Positions 26,777 through 36,114 of a DNA stretch of 64,000 nt are shown here, piece after piece. The position numbers were made by a program, and so were the translations under genes. A model generated the notes under the pieces. The model searched no databases and was not told the origin of the DNA. It saw only the letters and a program-made list of their open reading frames with translations. Each line of letters starts with the position of its first letter. The stretch's first letter is position 1. Source of the stretch: PFJX01 sp040751755 (GTDB taxonomy: Bacteria; Pseudomonadota; Gammaproteobacteria; Burkholderiales; Thiobacillaceae); contig JBFMHC010000010.1 of the NCBI GenBank assembly GCA_040751755.1, positions 62,001-126,000 of the forward strand, given 5' to 3'.

Positions 26777-29455
26777 TTATTTGCCGGTCTTGGCGGCCTT
26801 CTCGGCAAGCAGGGCGACCGCCTCCTCCAGCGTCACCTCCTCGGGCGAGCGGTCCTTGGGGATGGAGGCCATCAGCTTGCCGTGCTGGACGTAGGGCCCG
26901 AAGCGGCCGGACTTGAGTTGCACCGGCTTGCCGTCCGCCGGGTGGGCGCCCAGCTCGCGGCCGGCGGGGGCGGCACTGCCACCCTTGCCGGCCTTGGCCT
27001 CGCGCGGTTCGAACTCGAAACCGACCTTGCCGTCCTTGTCGCGTACCAGAAAGGCGGAGAACTTGCGCCGCGTGCGCGCGGAGACGAAGCCGGTGAGCAG
27101 CTCGGTCTTGCCCTCGGCAAGCAGCTTGCGCATCTGCGCCGGCTCCACCGCCTGCTGCAGGATCACCTTGCCGCTGCGGAAGTCGCAGCTCCGGGCGGCG
27201 CCGACGCTACGCTCGCAGACATAGGAACTGCCGTGCTCGTAGACCTGCGCGCCGCACTTCGGGCAGGCGCCCAGCGGCTCACGGCCAGAGAAGTCGACCG
27301 CCTCCGCTTCGCCCTCGCCCTCGCGCGGCTGGCCGAAGTCGAACTCCGGCTGCTGCTCGTCGTTGAGGCGGATCTCGGCATCGAAGGGCCGGCCCATTTT
27401 GTTGCGGAAGCCGGTGAGCGGGCCGATGCGGCGCTCGCGCAGCAGGGTCTCCATCTCCGCCACCTCGAACTGGCGCCCGGCGACGATCTTCCAGGCGCTC
27501 CAGTCGCAGGACTGGCAGGCGAACTTCTTGTAATTCTCCTTCACCACGCCGCCGCACTTCGGGCAGGGCGCCGCCAGGGTGGCGAAGTCGCCCGGTACGG
27601 TGTCGGACTCGTAGCGCTTGGCGCGCTCGACGATCTCCTGCGTGAGGGCGGTGATGTGGCCCATGAAGGCGTCCCGCGAGAGGCCGCCCTTTTCCATCTG
27701 CGCCAGCTTCCATTCCCATTCGCCGGTCAGGCTGGGCGAGGCCAGTTCGGTGATGCCGAGGCCGCGCAGCAGGGTGATGAGCGAAAAGGCCTTGGCGGTC
27801 GGCACCAGTTCCTTGCCCTCACGGTGCAGATAGGTCTCGGCGATCAGGTTCTCGATGATCTGCGCGCGCGTCGCCGGCGTGCCGAGGCCGCGCCCGGCCA
27901 TGGCGGCACGCATCTCCTCGTCCTCGACCATCTTGCCCGCGCCCTCCATGGCGCTGAGCAGGGTCGCCTCGGTGAAGCGCGGCGGCGGGCGGGTCTGCGT
28001 GGCCTTGAGCGCCACGTCCTCGGTGCCCAGGGTCTCGCCCGGCACCAGGGGCACCAGGCTGGGGCCGCCGCCCTCCTCGTCCTCCGCGACCTGCGCGCCC
28101 TTGCCGTACAGGACCAGCCAGCCGGGGTTCACCAGCACGCGGCCCTCGGTCTTGAAGGCATGGCGGGCAACGCGGGTGACGCGGGTGGTGATCTGATACT
28201 CCGCCGCCGGGTAGAACACCGCGAGGAAGCGGCGCGTCACCATGTCATAGATCTTCTCTTCCGCCTCCGAGAGGGTCTTCGGCGCGTTGCCCGTGGGGAT
28301 GATGGCGAAGTGGTCGGAGATCTTGGCGTTGTTGAAGATGCGCTTGTTCGGCTTCACCCAGCCCTTGGCCTTGATCTCCGCGGCGAAGGCGGCGTATTCC
28401 GCCGGCAGGCCCTCCAGCACGCCATGCACGGTGCCGAGGTAGTCCTCGGGCAGGGCGCGCGAGTCGGTCCGCGGGTAGGTGAGGAGCTTGTGCTTTTCGT
28501 ACAGGGCCTGCGCCAGGCCGAGGGTGGTCTTGGCGGAGAAGCCGAAGCGGCTGTTGGCCTCGCGCTGCAGGCTGGTCAGGTCGTAGAGCAGGGGCGAGAG
28601 CTGGCTGGAGGGCTTGGTCTCCTCCTCCGCCGTGGCCGGCTGCCCCAGGCAGGCCGCACGGATCGCCTCGGCCTCGCCCTGCGTCCAGATGCGATAGGCG
28701 CTGGCGTGCTCGTCCGTCTCGTCCTTCTTGAATTTCTCGTCGAACCAGCGGCCGACATACTCGCCCTTGGTCCCGGCGAAGCGGCCCTCCAGCTCCCAGT
28801 AGGCACGGGGCTTGAAGGCGCGGATCCGCTCTTCCCGCTCGACGACGATGGACAGTGTGGGCGTCTGCACACGGCCGACAGTGGTGAGGTGGAAGCCGCC
28901 GGTCTTGGAGTTGAACGCGGTCATCGCCCGCGTGCCGTTGATGCCGATCAGCCAGTCGCTCTCGGCACGGCACACCGCGGCGGTGCGCAGGCCTTCCACC
29001 TCACCGGCCTCGCGCAGGGTGGCGAAGCCGTCGCGGATCGCCCCCTGGGTCATGGACTGCAGCCACAGGCGGCGCACCGGCTTCTTGGTGCCGCTGTGCT
29101 GGGCGATGTAGTTGAAGATCAGCTCGCCCTCGCGCCCCGCGTCACAGGCGTTGATCAGGCCGGTGACGTCCTTGCGCTTGATCAGGCGGGTGAGCAGCTT
29201 GAGCCGATCCTCGGTCTTCTCGATCGGCAGGAGCGTGAAGCGCGGCGGGATCACCGGCAGGTGCGCGAATGACCACTTGCCACGCTTGACCTCGTACTCC
29301 TCCGGCACCGCCAGCTCCAGCAGGTGGCCGATGGCGGAGGAGAGGACGTACTCGTCGGACTCGAAATAGTCCTTTTCCTTGCTGAAACCGCCCAGGGCCC
29401 GGGCAATATCCTGGGCCACCGATGGCTTCTCGGCGATGATGAGTTGCTTGCTCAC
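26777..29455 (-). CDS. topB: DNA topoisomerase III (type IA)
   Basis: An 892-residue type IA topoisomerase. The Toprim domain starts LIIAEKPSVAQDIARALG, with DAGREGE at 105-111 as acidic metal site. The catalytic Tyr is Tyr327 in LTYPRTDS. Two C-terminal zinc ribbons are visible (CPKCGGVV...CQSC and CPKCGAQV...C), followed by topoisomerase C-terminal repeats (LLAEGKTELLTGFVS, QLKSGRFGPYVQHG) and a Lys-rich end. It is longer than E. coli TopB (653) because of these repeats, a known betaproteobacterial form. It follows smg in the dprA operon, where topA is found in many relatives. Confidence 0.93.
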   Translation of the reverse strand: MSKQLIIAEKPSVAQDIARALGGFSKEKDYFESDEYVLSSAIGHLLELAVPEEYEVKRGKWSFAHLPVIPPRFTLLPIEKTEDRLKLLTRLIKRKDVTGLINACDAGREGELIFNYIAQHSGTKKPVRRLWLQSMTQGAIRDGFATLREAGEVEGLRTAAVCRAESDWLIGINGTRAMTAFNSKTGGFHLTTVGRVQTPTLSIVVEREERIRAFKPRAYWELEGRFAGTKGEYVGRWFDEKFKKDETDEHASAYRIWTQGEAEAIRAACLGQPATAEEETKPSSQLSPLLYDLTSLQREANSRFGFSAKTTLGLAQALYEKHKLLTYPRTDSRALPEDYLGTVHGVLEGLPAEYAAFAAEIKAKGWVKPNKRIFNNAKISDHFAIIPTGNAPKTLSEAEEKIYDMVTRRFLAVFYPAAEYQITTRVTRVARHAFKTEGRVLVNPGWLVLYGKGAQVAEDEEGGGPSLVPLVPGETLGTEDVALKATQTRPPPRFTEATLLSAMEGAGKMVEDEEMRAAMAGRGLGTPATRAQIIENLIAETYLHREGKELVPTAKAFSLITLLRGLGITELASPSLTGEWEWKLAQMEKGGLSRDAFMGHITALTQEIVERAKRYESDTVPGDFATLAAPCPKCGGVVKENYKKFACQSCDWSAWKIVAGRQFEVAEMETLLRERRIGPLTGFRNKMGRPFDAEIRLNDEQQPEFDFGQPREGEGEAEAVDFSGREPLGACPKCGAQVYEHGSSYVCERSVGAARSCDFRSGKVILQQAVEPAQMRKLLAEGKTELLTGFVSARTRRKFSAFLVRDKDGKVGFEFEPREAKAGKGGSAAPAGRELGAHPADGKPVQLKSGRFGPYVQHGKLMASIPKDRSPEEVTLEEAVALLAEKAAKTGK

Positions 29456-29490
29456 GAGGAGTTGGCGTCGGGTTCTTGGGGTGGACTTGC

Positions 29491-29952
29491 TTAGTGGAGG
29501 GTCGGCTTCCAGCCGTCATCGGCCCCGCGCACCAGGTCTTCGAGCCAGAGCACGTCACCCGCGCCCTTCAGCTTCCACAGGGCGAGCAAGGCGATCCACT
29601 TGACGCGTTCCGCGGAGACCTCGGTGTCCGGCAGGGCCAACGCCTGCTCGATCACCCACTCGCGGCCGTGCGCCGGCAGCAGTTCGGCGCTCTCCAGGAA
29701 GGCCAGGAAGCCCCTGCCCTCGATGTCCAGACGGCTCTCCTCCTCGGCGCTGTAGATGCGGATGCCATGGCGCACATCCTCGTCCGCCTCGAGCGGCGCC
29801 AGCTCGTCCAGGCCGGAAAGCCAGTCCAGCGCCTCGGCGATCTCGTCGTTCTCGAAACCGGCGGCGGAGAGCTTGCGGCTCAGGTGCTCGGCATCGGGAA
29901 TCTGGTCCGCCAGCAGGTAGGTGTCGTAGAGGTAGAGAAGGATGTCGAACAT
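29491..29952 (-). CDS. smg: Smg family protein (DUF494)
   Basis: A 153-residue protein of unassigned biochemical function, usually encoded beside dprA. It starts MFDILLYLYDTYLLADQIP, matching the conserved start MFD-L-YL of E. coli Smg, which is why I prefer the ATG at 29952 to the TTG at 29958. Acidic and helical throughout, with no metal or catalytic motif seen. It starts 3 bp after the dprA stop and is likely translationally coupled to it. Confidence 0.93.
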   Translation of the reverse strand: MFDILLYLYDTYLLADQIPDAEHLSRKLSAAGFENDEIAEALDWLSGLDELAPLEADEDVRHGIRIYSAEEESRLDIEGRGFLAFLESAELLPAHGREWVIEQALALPDTEVSAERVKWIALLALWKLKGAGDVLWLEDLVRGADDGWKPTLH

Positions 29953-29954
29953 GC

Positions 29955-31046
29955 TCAATAGATACGTTGGTAGAGGCCGCCGGGGAGCCGAGCGACCAGA
30001 CCGTCCATTTCGGACGAAAGTAGCCTGACGGAAAGCGCATCCACCGTCAAGCCGAGGCGCTCGGCCAGCTGGTCGACGCTCAGCGGCCCTGTGGCTAGCG
30101 CGCCGAGCAGGGGGTCGGTGGCGTCATCGCGCACCGGCGCCTGCGCCATTGGTGTGCGCAGGCGGCCGCCGAGTTCCTCGAGGATGTCGGCCGCCGATTC
30201 GACCAGCTTGGCCCCCTGCTTGATCAGGCGGTGGCAGCCCTTGGCGAGCGGCGAGTGAATGGAGCCGGGCAGCGCGAACACGTCGCGTCCCTGCTCGGCC
30301 GCCAGGCGCGCGGTGATCAGGGAACCGGACTCCAGCGCCGCCTCGATCACCAGGACGCCGACGCCCAGACCGCTGATGAGGCGGTTGCGGCGCGGGAAAT
30401 GCCCGGTCTTGGGCGGCGTGCCGAGGGGGAACTCGGAGACGATGGCACCCTGCGCGGCGAGGCGGTGCGCGAGGGCGCGGTTGCGCGCGGGATAGACGCG
30501 GTCCAGCCCGGTGCCCACCACGGCGACGCTGGAGCCCAGGCCCGCCAGGCCGCCCTCGTGCGCCGCCGCGTCGATGCCCAGGGCAAGGCCGCTGACGATG
30601 GTCAGCCCTGCCTCGGACAGCGCCTGGGCGAACGCCGCCGCATCGCGCAGACCTTGCGGCGTGGCATGGCGGCTGCCGACGATCGCGAGCATGGGCCGCG
30701 CCAGCCAGTCGGGATCGCCCTTGACGTACAGCCAGGCCGGCGCGTCGGGCAGGTCGAGGAGTTGCGGGGGATAGCGCGGGTCGGTGCGCGGCAGGAAGTG
30801 GCTGTCCGGTTGCGCCAGCCAGGCCAGCGTGGCGTCGATCAGCGCGGCGGTCTCCGGTCGCCCGCGCGCCTGCGCGACGGCCTGCGCCAGACGCTTGCCC
30901 AGAAGAGGCTCCAGCTGGGGCGCGCCGGCGGCGAGGATGGCGGTGGCGTCGGGATAGACCTCAAGCAGGCCGCGCAGGGTCTCCGGGCCGAGGCCGGCGA
31001 CCGCCTCCAGGGTCAGCCAGTCGGCGGCATCCCCGGGGACTGGCAT
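29955..31046 (-). CDS. dprA: DNA-processing protein DprA
   Basis: DprA binds incoming single-stranded DNA and loads RecA during natural transformation. The 363-residue protein has an N-terminal helical region (LTLEAVAGLGPETLRGLL) and the Rossmann-like DprA core with IVGSRHATPQGL, VSGLALGIDAAAHEGGL, VVGTGLDRVYPARNR, FPRRNRLISGL and ESGSLITARLAAEQGRDVFALPG. A winged-helix DML1-like domain ends it. It lies between lysM (25 bp upstream) and smg. DprA together with the type IV pilin at 55880 is compatible with competence, but other competence genes are not visible. Confidence 0.96.
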   Translation of the reverse strand: MPVPGDAADWLTLEAVAGLGPETLRGLLEVYPDATAILAAGAPQLEPLLGKRLAQAVAQARGRPETAALIDATLAWLAQPDSHFLPRTDPRYPPQLLDLPDAPAWLYVKGDPDWLARPMLAIVGSRHATPQGLRDAAAFAQALSEAGLTIVSGLALGIDAAAHEGGLAGLGSSVAVVGTGLDRVYPARNRALAHRLAAQGAIVSEFPLGTPPKTGHFPRRNRLISGLGVGVLVIEAALESGSLITARLAAEQGRDVFALPGSIHSPLAKGCHRLIKQGAKLVESAADILEELGGRLRTPMAQAPVRDDATDPLLGALATGPLSVDQLAERLGLTVDALSVRLLSSEMDGLVARLPGGLYQRIY

Positions 31047-31070
31047 GGCGTGTCCCGATCCGGTGCCGCC

Positions 31071-32171
31071 TCAGGGGTTGCGCGCCACGTCGCCGGCGGC
31101 GACCGGTTCAGTGCCCTTCAGCACCAGGGCGTAGGCGAGCTTGTCGAAGACGCGGTAGACGAAGGCCAGGCCGACCTGGGTGTCGGGCAGCGCGCTCATG
31201 TCGTTCGCGTCCTTCTGGCAGTCCTCGGCGTGGCCGCGCCCGCCGCCCGCCAGGAAGGCGATCTTGCCGGCGCGGATGCACTTCGGGTCGGCGACGGAAC
31301 GCCCCGCCTTGAACAGCGCCAGGACGTGGCCTTCCTCCAGACCGCCATTCCGGCCCTGGTTGAGCACCAGATTGGTCCAGGTGCCGGCGAGGATGGGGCC
31401 GCCCAGCGCGGCGACCACCTTGGCCTGCACCGGTTTGTCCGGCGCGTGTGGCACGTATTGCGGCGGGCTGCCGTCCCAGGCGGGCAACAGGCGGTCGCGC
31501 TCCAGGATCTCCTGCGCGTTGGCGGTGATGCGCACCAGTTGCGGGTCGCCCGGTTTCTCGGTCACCGCCTCGCCCAGGTAGACCAGCTCGTAGGCGAGGA
31601 TCTCCTGCGGGTTATCGGGATTGCGCAGGGCCTGGCCCAGGCGCATGACGCGCCAGTCCTGCTGCGGCATCTCCGACTTGGTGGCATAGACGCGGTCGCC
31701 CTTGGCGAACATCACGCGCTGGTCGCCGCTGCCGAGGATGCGCGGCGCCTTCTCCAGTTCCGCGGGGTCGCCCACGCCGCCCTTGGCCAGGAGCGGCTGG
31801 ATCGCCGCCAGGGGGATGCTGGGGATGCCCTGCTCCTTGATGACGATGGGCTCGGACTTGACCTGCGGCGAGAGCTTGATGGTCTCGGTGATACCGGCCC
31901 TCTCCAGGGAGAGGCGCGGCTTGCCGCCCTCCATGGTGAGGACGACCACGTCGCCGGGGTAGATGAGGTGCGGGTTGCGGATCTCCTCGCGGTTCAGCTT
32001 CCAGACCTCGGGCCACTTCCAGGGATCCTTGAGGAACTTCTCGGAGATGTCCCACAGGGTGTCGCCCTTGACCACCACGTGACGCTGCGGCGCCTTGTCC
32101 TGCAGACGGACCTCGTCAGCGAACGCGGGGAGAGACAGACCGATGGCGACAAGCAATGGAAGGATCCGCAT
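31071..32171 (-). CDS. LysM-domain periplasmic protein
   Basis: A 366-residue exported protein: Sec signal MRILPLLVAIGLSLPAFA, then one LysM peptidoglycan-binding module (HVVVKGDTLWDISEKFLKDPWKWPEVWKLN, about 30-80), then about 280 residues without a motif I recognise. The ATG at 32171 is preferred over 32186 because GCAGGAATC precedes it. It is conserved upstream of dprA and divergent from def in betaproteobacteria. It probably binds murein; the C-terminal function is unknown. Confidence 0.9.
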   Translation of the reverse strand: MRILPLLVAIGLSLPAFADEVRLQDKAPQRHVVVKGDTLWDISEKFLKDPWKWPEVWKLNREEIRNPHLIYPGDVVVLTMEGGKPRLSLERAGITETIKLSPQVKSEPIVIKEQGIPSIPLAAIQPLLAKGGVGDPAELEKAPRILGSGDQRVMFAKGDRVYATKSEMPQQDWRVMRLGQALRNPDNPQEILAYELVYLGEAVTEKPGDPQLVRITANAQEILERDRLLPAWDGSPPQYVPHAPDKPVQAKVVAALGGPILAGTWTNLVLNQGRNGGLEEGHVLALFKAGRSVADPKCIRAGKIAFLAGGGRGHAEDCQKDANDMSALPDTQVGLAFVYRVFDKLAYALVLKGTEPVAAGDVARNP

Positions 32172-32209
32172 GATTCCTGCCCTCATGTAATGGCGATCGT
32201 TGGCGACAG

Positions 32210-32236
32210 TTGCTGCTGATTGGCGCCCGTTATAAT
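32210..32236 (+). promoter_or_regulatory. Candidate sigma70 promoter of def-fmt
   Basis: A perfect -10 TATAAT (32231-32236) with TTGCTG (32210-32215) upstream at a short 15-bp spacing. It implies a leader of about 60 nt before def. The gap also serves the divergent lysM gene, for which a TTGACA lies on the minus strand at 32264-32269 without a clear -10. Confidence 0.4.
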
Positions 32237-32301
32237 TCAGAACACCTGAAACTTAAAGCACTTTGTCAAAGTCGGCACGGAATCCACCGTGCGCATTGAA
32301 T

Positions 32302-32805
32302 ATGGCCCTGTTGAAGATCCTCCATTACCCCGATCCGCGCCTGCACACCGTGGCGAAACCCCTCGACCAGGTGAGCGACGAGATCCGCCAGCTCGCCGCC
32401 GACATGGCCGAGACCATGTACGCCGCACCGGGCATCGGCCTCGCCGCCACCCAGGTGGACCGCCACATCCGCATGATCCTGGTCGATACCAGCGAGACCA
32501 AGGACCAGCTGCGCGTCTTCATCAACCCGGAGATCGTCGCCAAGGACGGCGAGACCGTGTACGAGGAGGGCTGCCTGTCCGTGCCCGGCATCTACGACAA
32601 GGTCACGCGCGCCGAACACATCAAGGTGCGCGCCCTCGACCTGCAGGGCGAACCTTTCGAACTGGAGGCGCGCGGCCTGCTCGCCATCTGCATCCAGCAC
32701 GAGATCGACCACCTCAATGGCAAGGTCTTCGTCGAATACCTGTCGCGCCTGAAACAGACCCGCATCAAGCACAAGCTGCAGAAGCAGGCGCGGGAAGCGA
32801 TGTAA
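32302..32805 (+). CDS. def: Peptide deformylase
   Basis: A 167-residue metalloenzyme that removes the N-formyl group from nascent proteins. The three signature motifs are intact: GIGLAATQ (44-51), EGCLSVPG (89-96, metal ligand Cys91) and QHEIDHLNG (132-140, ligands His133 and His137, catalytic Glu134). The ATG at 32302 gives the standard start MALLKILHYPDPRL. Its TAA overlaps the fmt ATG (TAATG). Confidence 0.98.
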   Translation: MALLKILHYPDPRLHTVAKPLDQVSDEIRQLAADMAETMYAAPGIGLAATQVDRHIRMILVDTSETKDQLRVFINPEIVAKDGETVYEEGCLSVPGIYDKVTRAEHIKVRALDLQGEPFELEARGLLAICIQHEIDHLNGKVFVEYLSRLKQTRIKHKLQKQAREAM

Positions 32806-33728
32806 TGCGCGTCATCTTCGCCGGCACGCCGGAGTTCGCCGCCGCCGCCCTGCGCGCCCTGATCGCCGCCGGCCACGACATCCCCCTGGTGCTGACGCAG
32901 CCGGACCGCCCGGCGGGGCGCGGCATGAAGCTGCGCATGAGCGCGGTGAAGGAGGTCGCGCTCGAACATGGGCTGGCCGTGGCGCAACCGGAGAACCTGA
33001 AGACCGAGGAGGCGCGCCGGCCCATCGCCGAGGCCCGCGCCGACGTCATGGTGGTCGCCGCCTACGGCCTGATCCTGCCGCAGGCGGTGCTGGACATGCC
33101 GCGCCTGGGCTGCATCAACATCCACGCCTCGCTGCTGCCGCGCTGGCGCGGCGCCGCCCCGATCCACCGCGCCATCGAGGCGGGCGACCCTGAAACCGGC
33201 ATCACCCTGATGCAGATGGACAAGGGCCTGGACACTGGCGCCATGCTCACGCGCGCCACCCTGCCCATCCTTGCCAGCGACACCACCGGCAGCCTGCATG
33301 ACCGCCTCGCCGCCCTCGGGGCGGCGGAGATCGTCGCCCTGCTGCCGCGTCTCGCCGCCGGCGAGATCGCCACCACGCCGCAGGACGACAGCCTGGCGAC
33401 CTATGCCGCGAAGATCGGCAAGGAGGAGGCCGCGCTCGACTGGAGCCGGCCGGCCGCCGAACTGGACCGCCGCATCCGCGCCTTCGACCCCTTCCCCGGC
33501 GCCAGCGCGCACTGGCAGGGCCAGCCGCTGAAGATCTGGCGCGCCCGCCCGGTGGCAGGCGAGGGTGCCCCCGGCACGGTCCTGGAGGTGGGCCGGGAGC
33601 ACTTCACCGTGGCCTGCGGCGAGGGCGCCCTGGAGGTCGTCGAGGTGCAGAAGGCGGGCGGCAAGCGCCAGCCGGCTGCCGCCTTCCTCGCTGGCAACGC
33701 GCTCGCGGCCGGCGACACCCTCGCCTGA
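32805..33728 (+). CDS. fmt: Methionyl-tRNA formyltransferase
   Basis: A 307-residue enzyme that formylates Met-tRNA for initiation. The start MRVIFAGTPEFAAAALRAL is at the ATG overlapping the def stop; longer frames upstream are shadows. The formyltransferase core includes HASLLPRWRGAAPI with its catalytic Asn/His region and TGITLMQMDKGLDTG; the C-terminal OB-like domain begins near residue 205 (IRAFDPFPGA). Coupled with def, the two act in sequence on initiator Met. Confidence 0.98.
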   Translation: MRVIFAGTPEFAAAALRALIAAGHDIPLVLTQPDRPAGRGMKLRMSAVKEVALEHGLAVAQPENLKTEEARRPIAEARADVMVVAAYGLILPQAVLDMPRLGCINIHASLLPRWRGAAPIHRAIEAGDPETGITLMQMDKGLDTGAMLTRATLPILASDTTGSLHDRLAALGAAEIVALLPRLAAGEIATTPQDDSLATYAAKIGKEEAALDWSRPAAELDRRIRAFDPFPGASAHWQGQPLKIWRARPVAGEGAPGTVLEVGREHFTVACGEGALEVVEVQKAGGKRQPAAAFLAGNALAAGDTLA

Positions 33729-33818
33729 ACCACCCCGGCGGACGCCCCTCGCCTTCGCGGGGGCAGGCTCTGCACCGGAATGGCACAGCGGATTTTTTCG
33801 GCACATGCCAAACAAGCC

Positions 33819-33846
33819 ATTGAATTTCCAGCCGGACCCCCTATCT
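33819..33846 (+). promoter_or_regulatory. Candidate sigma32 heat-shock promoter of htpX
   Basis: ATTGAA (33819-33824), 13 bp, then CCCCTATCT (33838-33846), against the sigma32 consensus CTTGAA-N13-17-CCCCATnT. htpX belongs to the heat-shock regulon in E. coli, so the match fits. The predicted start is about 30 bp before the ATG. Confidence 0.6.
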
Positions 33847-33883
33847 CAGGAAGGTCTTTCCCAACCCTTCCCGGAATACTGAA

Positions 33884-34729
33884 ATGCTTGGCAACTGGTT
33901 CAAGACCACCCTCTTGATGGCCGCCATCGTCGCCCTGTTCGGCGTCGTCGGCATGGCCCTCGGCGGCAAGCAGGGCATGCTCCTCGCCCTCGTCTTCGGC
34001 GGGGCCATGAACCTGTTCGCCTACTGGAACTCCGACAAGATGGTCCTGCGCATGTACAACGCGCAGGAGGTCGACGCGGTGAGCGGCGGCCACTTCTACG
34101 CCATGGTGGCGGACCTGGCGCAGCGCGCCGGCCTGCCCATGCCCAAGGTCTACATCATCGACGAGGCCCAGCCCAACGCCTTCGCCACCGGCCGCAACCC
34201 GGAACACGCCGCCGTCGCGGCCACCACCGGCATCATGCGCATCCTCGGCGAGCGCGAACTGCGCGGTGTGATGGCGCACGAACTGGCGCACGTGAAGCAC
34301 CGCGACACCCTCATCTCCACCCTCTCCGCCACCGTCGCCGGCGCCATCTCCGCGCTCGCGCAGTTCGGCATGCTGTTCGGCGGCAACGACCGCGAGCGCC
34401 CCAACATGGCGGTGCAACTGATCGTCATGATCCTCGCCCCGCTCGCCGCCATGCTGATCCAGATGGCCATCTCGCGCGCCCGCGAGTTCGGCGCCGACCA
34501 GGGCGGCGCCGAGATCAGCGGCGACCCCGAGGCGCTGGCCAGCGCCCTGCGCAAGATCGAGGCCTACGCGCGCGGCACGCCCATGCACGCCGCCGAGGCG
34601 CACCCCGAGACGGCGCAGATGATGATCATCAATCCGCTCTCCGGCGGCGACCTGCAGGGCCTGTTCCGCACCCACCCGGCCACCGAGCAGCGCGTCGCGC
34701 GCCTGCTGGCCCTGGCGCAGCGGCGCTGA
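33884..34729 (+). CDS. htpX: Membrane zinc protease HtpX
   Basis: A 281-residue M48 family protease that clears damaged membrane proteins. Two N-terminal membrane helices (about 7-26 and 31-48) precede the zinc motif HELAH (132-136); the third ligand Glu lies in SRAREFGADQGGAEIS. Two further hydrophobic segments (about 145-160 and 172-195) follow. Length is typical (E. coli 293). The 155-bp gap upstream holds the heat-shock promoter match; the gene stands alone between fmt and miaB. Confidence 0.96.
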   Translation: MLGNWFKTTLLMAAIVALFGVVGMALGGKQGMLLALVFGGAMNLFAYWNSDKMVLRMYNAQEVDAVSGGHFYAMVADLAQRAGLPMPKVYIIDEAQPNAFATGRNPEHAAVAATTGIMRILGERELRGVMAHELAHVKHRDTLISTLSATVAGAISALAQFGMLFGGNDRERPNMAVQLIVMILAPLAAMLIQMAISRAREFGADQGGAEISGDPEALASALRKIEAYARGTPMHAAEAHPETAQMMIINPLSGGDLQGLFRTHPATEQRVARLLALAQRR

Positions 34730-34770
34730 TAGATTCGCCCCATCCCTTTCCGTTTTCCCGGCCCCACTCC

Positions 34771-36114
34771 ATGTCCCGCAAAGTCTTTATCCGCACCTTC
34801 GGCTGCCAGATGAACGAGTACGACTCCGACAAGATGGCGGACGTCCTCGGCGCGGAGGAAGGCTTCGAGAAGACCGACAACCCCGAGGAGGCCGACGTCA
34901 TCCTGTTCAACACCTGCTCGGTACGCGAGAAGGCGCAGGAGAAGGTGTTCACCGACCTGGGCATGGTGCGCCACCTGAAGCAGAAGAACCCGGACCTGAT
35001 CATCGGCGTGGGCGGCTGCGTGGCCAGCCAGGAGGGCGCGGCGATCGTGCAGCGCGCGCCCTACGTCGACCTGGTGTTCGGCCCGCAGACCCTGCACCGC
35101 CTGCCGGCGATGATGGCGCAGCGCCGCGCCAGCGGCCGCGCGCAGGTGGACATCGAGTTCCCGGAGATCGAGAAGTTCGACCACCTGCCCCCCGCCCGCG
35201 TGGAAGGCCCCACCGCCTTCGTCTCGGTCATGGAGGGCTGCTCCAAGTACTGCACCTTCTGCGTCGTGCCCTACACGCGCGGCGAGGAGGTCTCGCGGCC
35301 GCTTGCCGACGTGCTCGCCGAGGTCGCCCACCTCGCCGCCGAGGGCGTGAAGGAGGTGACCCTGCTGGGCCAGAACGTCAACGCCTACCGCGGCGCCATG
35401 GGTGATGGAGAGATCGCCGACTTCGCCCTGCTGCTGGAACTGGTGCACGAGATCCCCGGCATCGAGCGCATCCGCTTCACCACCTCGCACCCCCGCGAGT
35501 TCACCCAGCGCCTGGTCGACGCCTACGCCAAACTGCCCAAGCTGGCCGGCTACCTGCACCTGCCGGTGCAGTCCGGCTCCGACCGCGTGCTGGCGGCGAT
35601 GAAGCGCGGCTACACCGCGCTCGAATACAAGAGCCTGATCCGCAAGATCAAGGCGGCGCGGCCCGGCATCAGCATCGCCTCCGACTTCATCGTCGGCTTT
35701 CCGGGCGAGGACGAGGTGGACTTCAACGCCACCATGAAGCTGATCGCCGAGGTCGGCTTCGACGCCTCGTTCAGCTTCGTCTACAGCGCCCGCCCCGGCA
35801 CCCCCGCCGCCAACCTCGCGGACACCACGCCGCACGACGAGAAGATGCAGCGCCTCTACCGCCTGCAGGACCAGATCAATGCGCAGGCCGCCGCGATCAG
35901 CGCCGCCATGGTCGGGCAGGTCGAGCGCGTGCTGGTGGAGGGCCCGTCGAAGAAGGACCCGAACGAGCTGATGGGCCGCACGGAGAACAACCGCATCGTC
36001 AACTTCCCCGCGCCGCCGCGGCTCATCGGCCAGTTCGTCGACGTCACCATCACCCAGGCCAACCCGCATTCGCTGCGCGGCGAGGTCGTCACCCAGCTGA
36101 GCACCTCGCACTGA
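34771..36114 (+). CDS. miaB: tRNA-2-methylthio-N6-dimethylallyladenosine synthase
   Basis: A 447-residue radical SAM enzyme that methylthiolates i6A37 in tRNA. The N-terminal UPF0004 domain cluster ligands are Cys12 (FGCQMNEYDS), Cys49 (NTCSVREKAQ) and Cys83 (GGCVASQEG); the radical SAM motif is CSKYCTFC (157, 161, 164). The TRAM domain is at the end (VLVEGPSKK...GRTENNRIVNF). Its stop overlaps the phoH ATG (TGATG). First gene of the run miaB-phoH-ybeY-corC, conserved in proteobacteria. Confidence 0.98.
   Translation: MSRKVFIRTFGCQMNEYDSDKMADVLGAEEGFEKTDNPEEADVILFNTCSVREKAQEKVFTDLGMVRHLKQKNPDLIIGVGGCVASQEGAAIVQRAPYVDLVFGPQTLHRLPAMMAQRRASGRAQVDIEFPEIEKFDHLPPARVEGPTAFVSVMEGCSKYCTFCVVPYTRGEEVSRPLADVLAEVAHLAAEGVKEVTLLGQNVNAYRGAMGDGEIADFALLLELVHEIPGIERIRFTTSHPREFTQRLVDAYAKLPKLAGYLHLPVQSGSDRVLAAMKRGYTALEYKSLIRKIKAARPGISIASDFIVGFPGEDEVDFNATMKLIAEVGFDASFSFVYSARPGTPAANLADTTPHDEKMQRLYRLQDQINAQAAAISAAMVGQVERVLVEGPSKKDPNELMGRTENNRIVNFPAPPRLIGQFVDVTITQANPHSLRGEVVTQLSTSH

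Noticed and set aside
32264..32296. Minus-strand TTGACA as a lysM promoter
   Set aside because: The -35 hexamer is perfect but no acceptable -10 lies at 16-18 bp, so it is not reported as a promoter.
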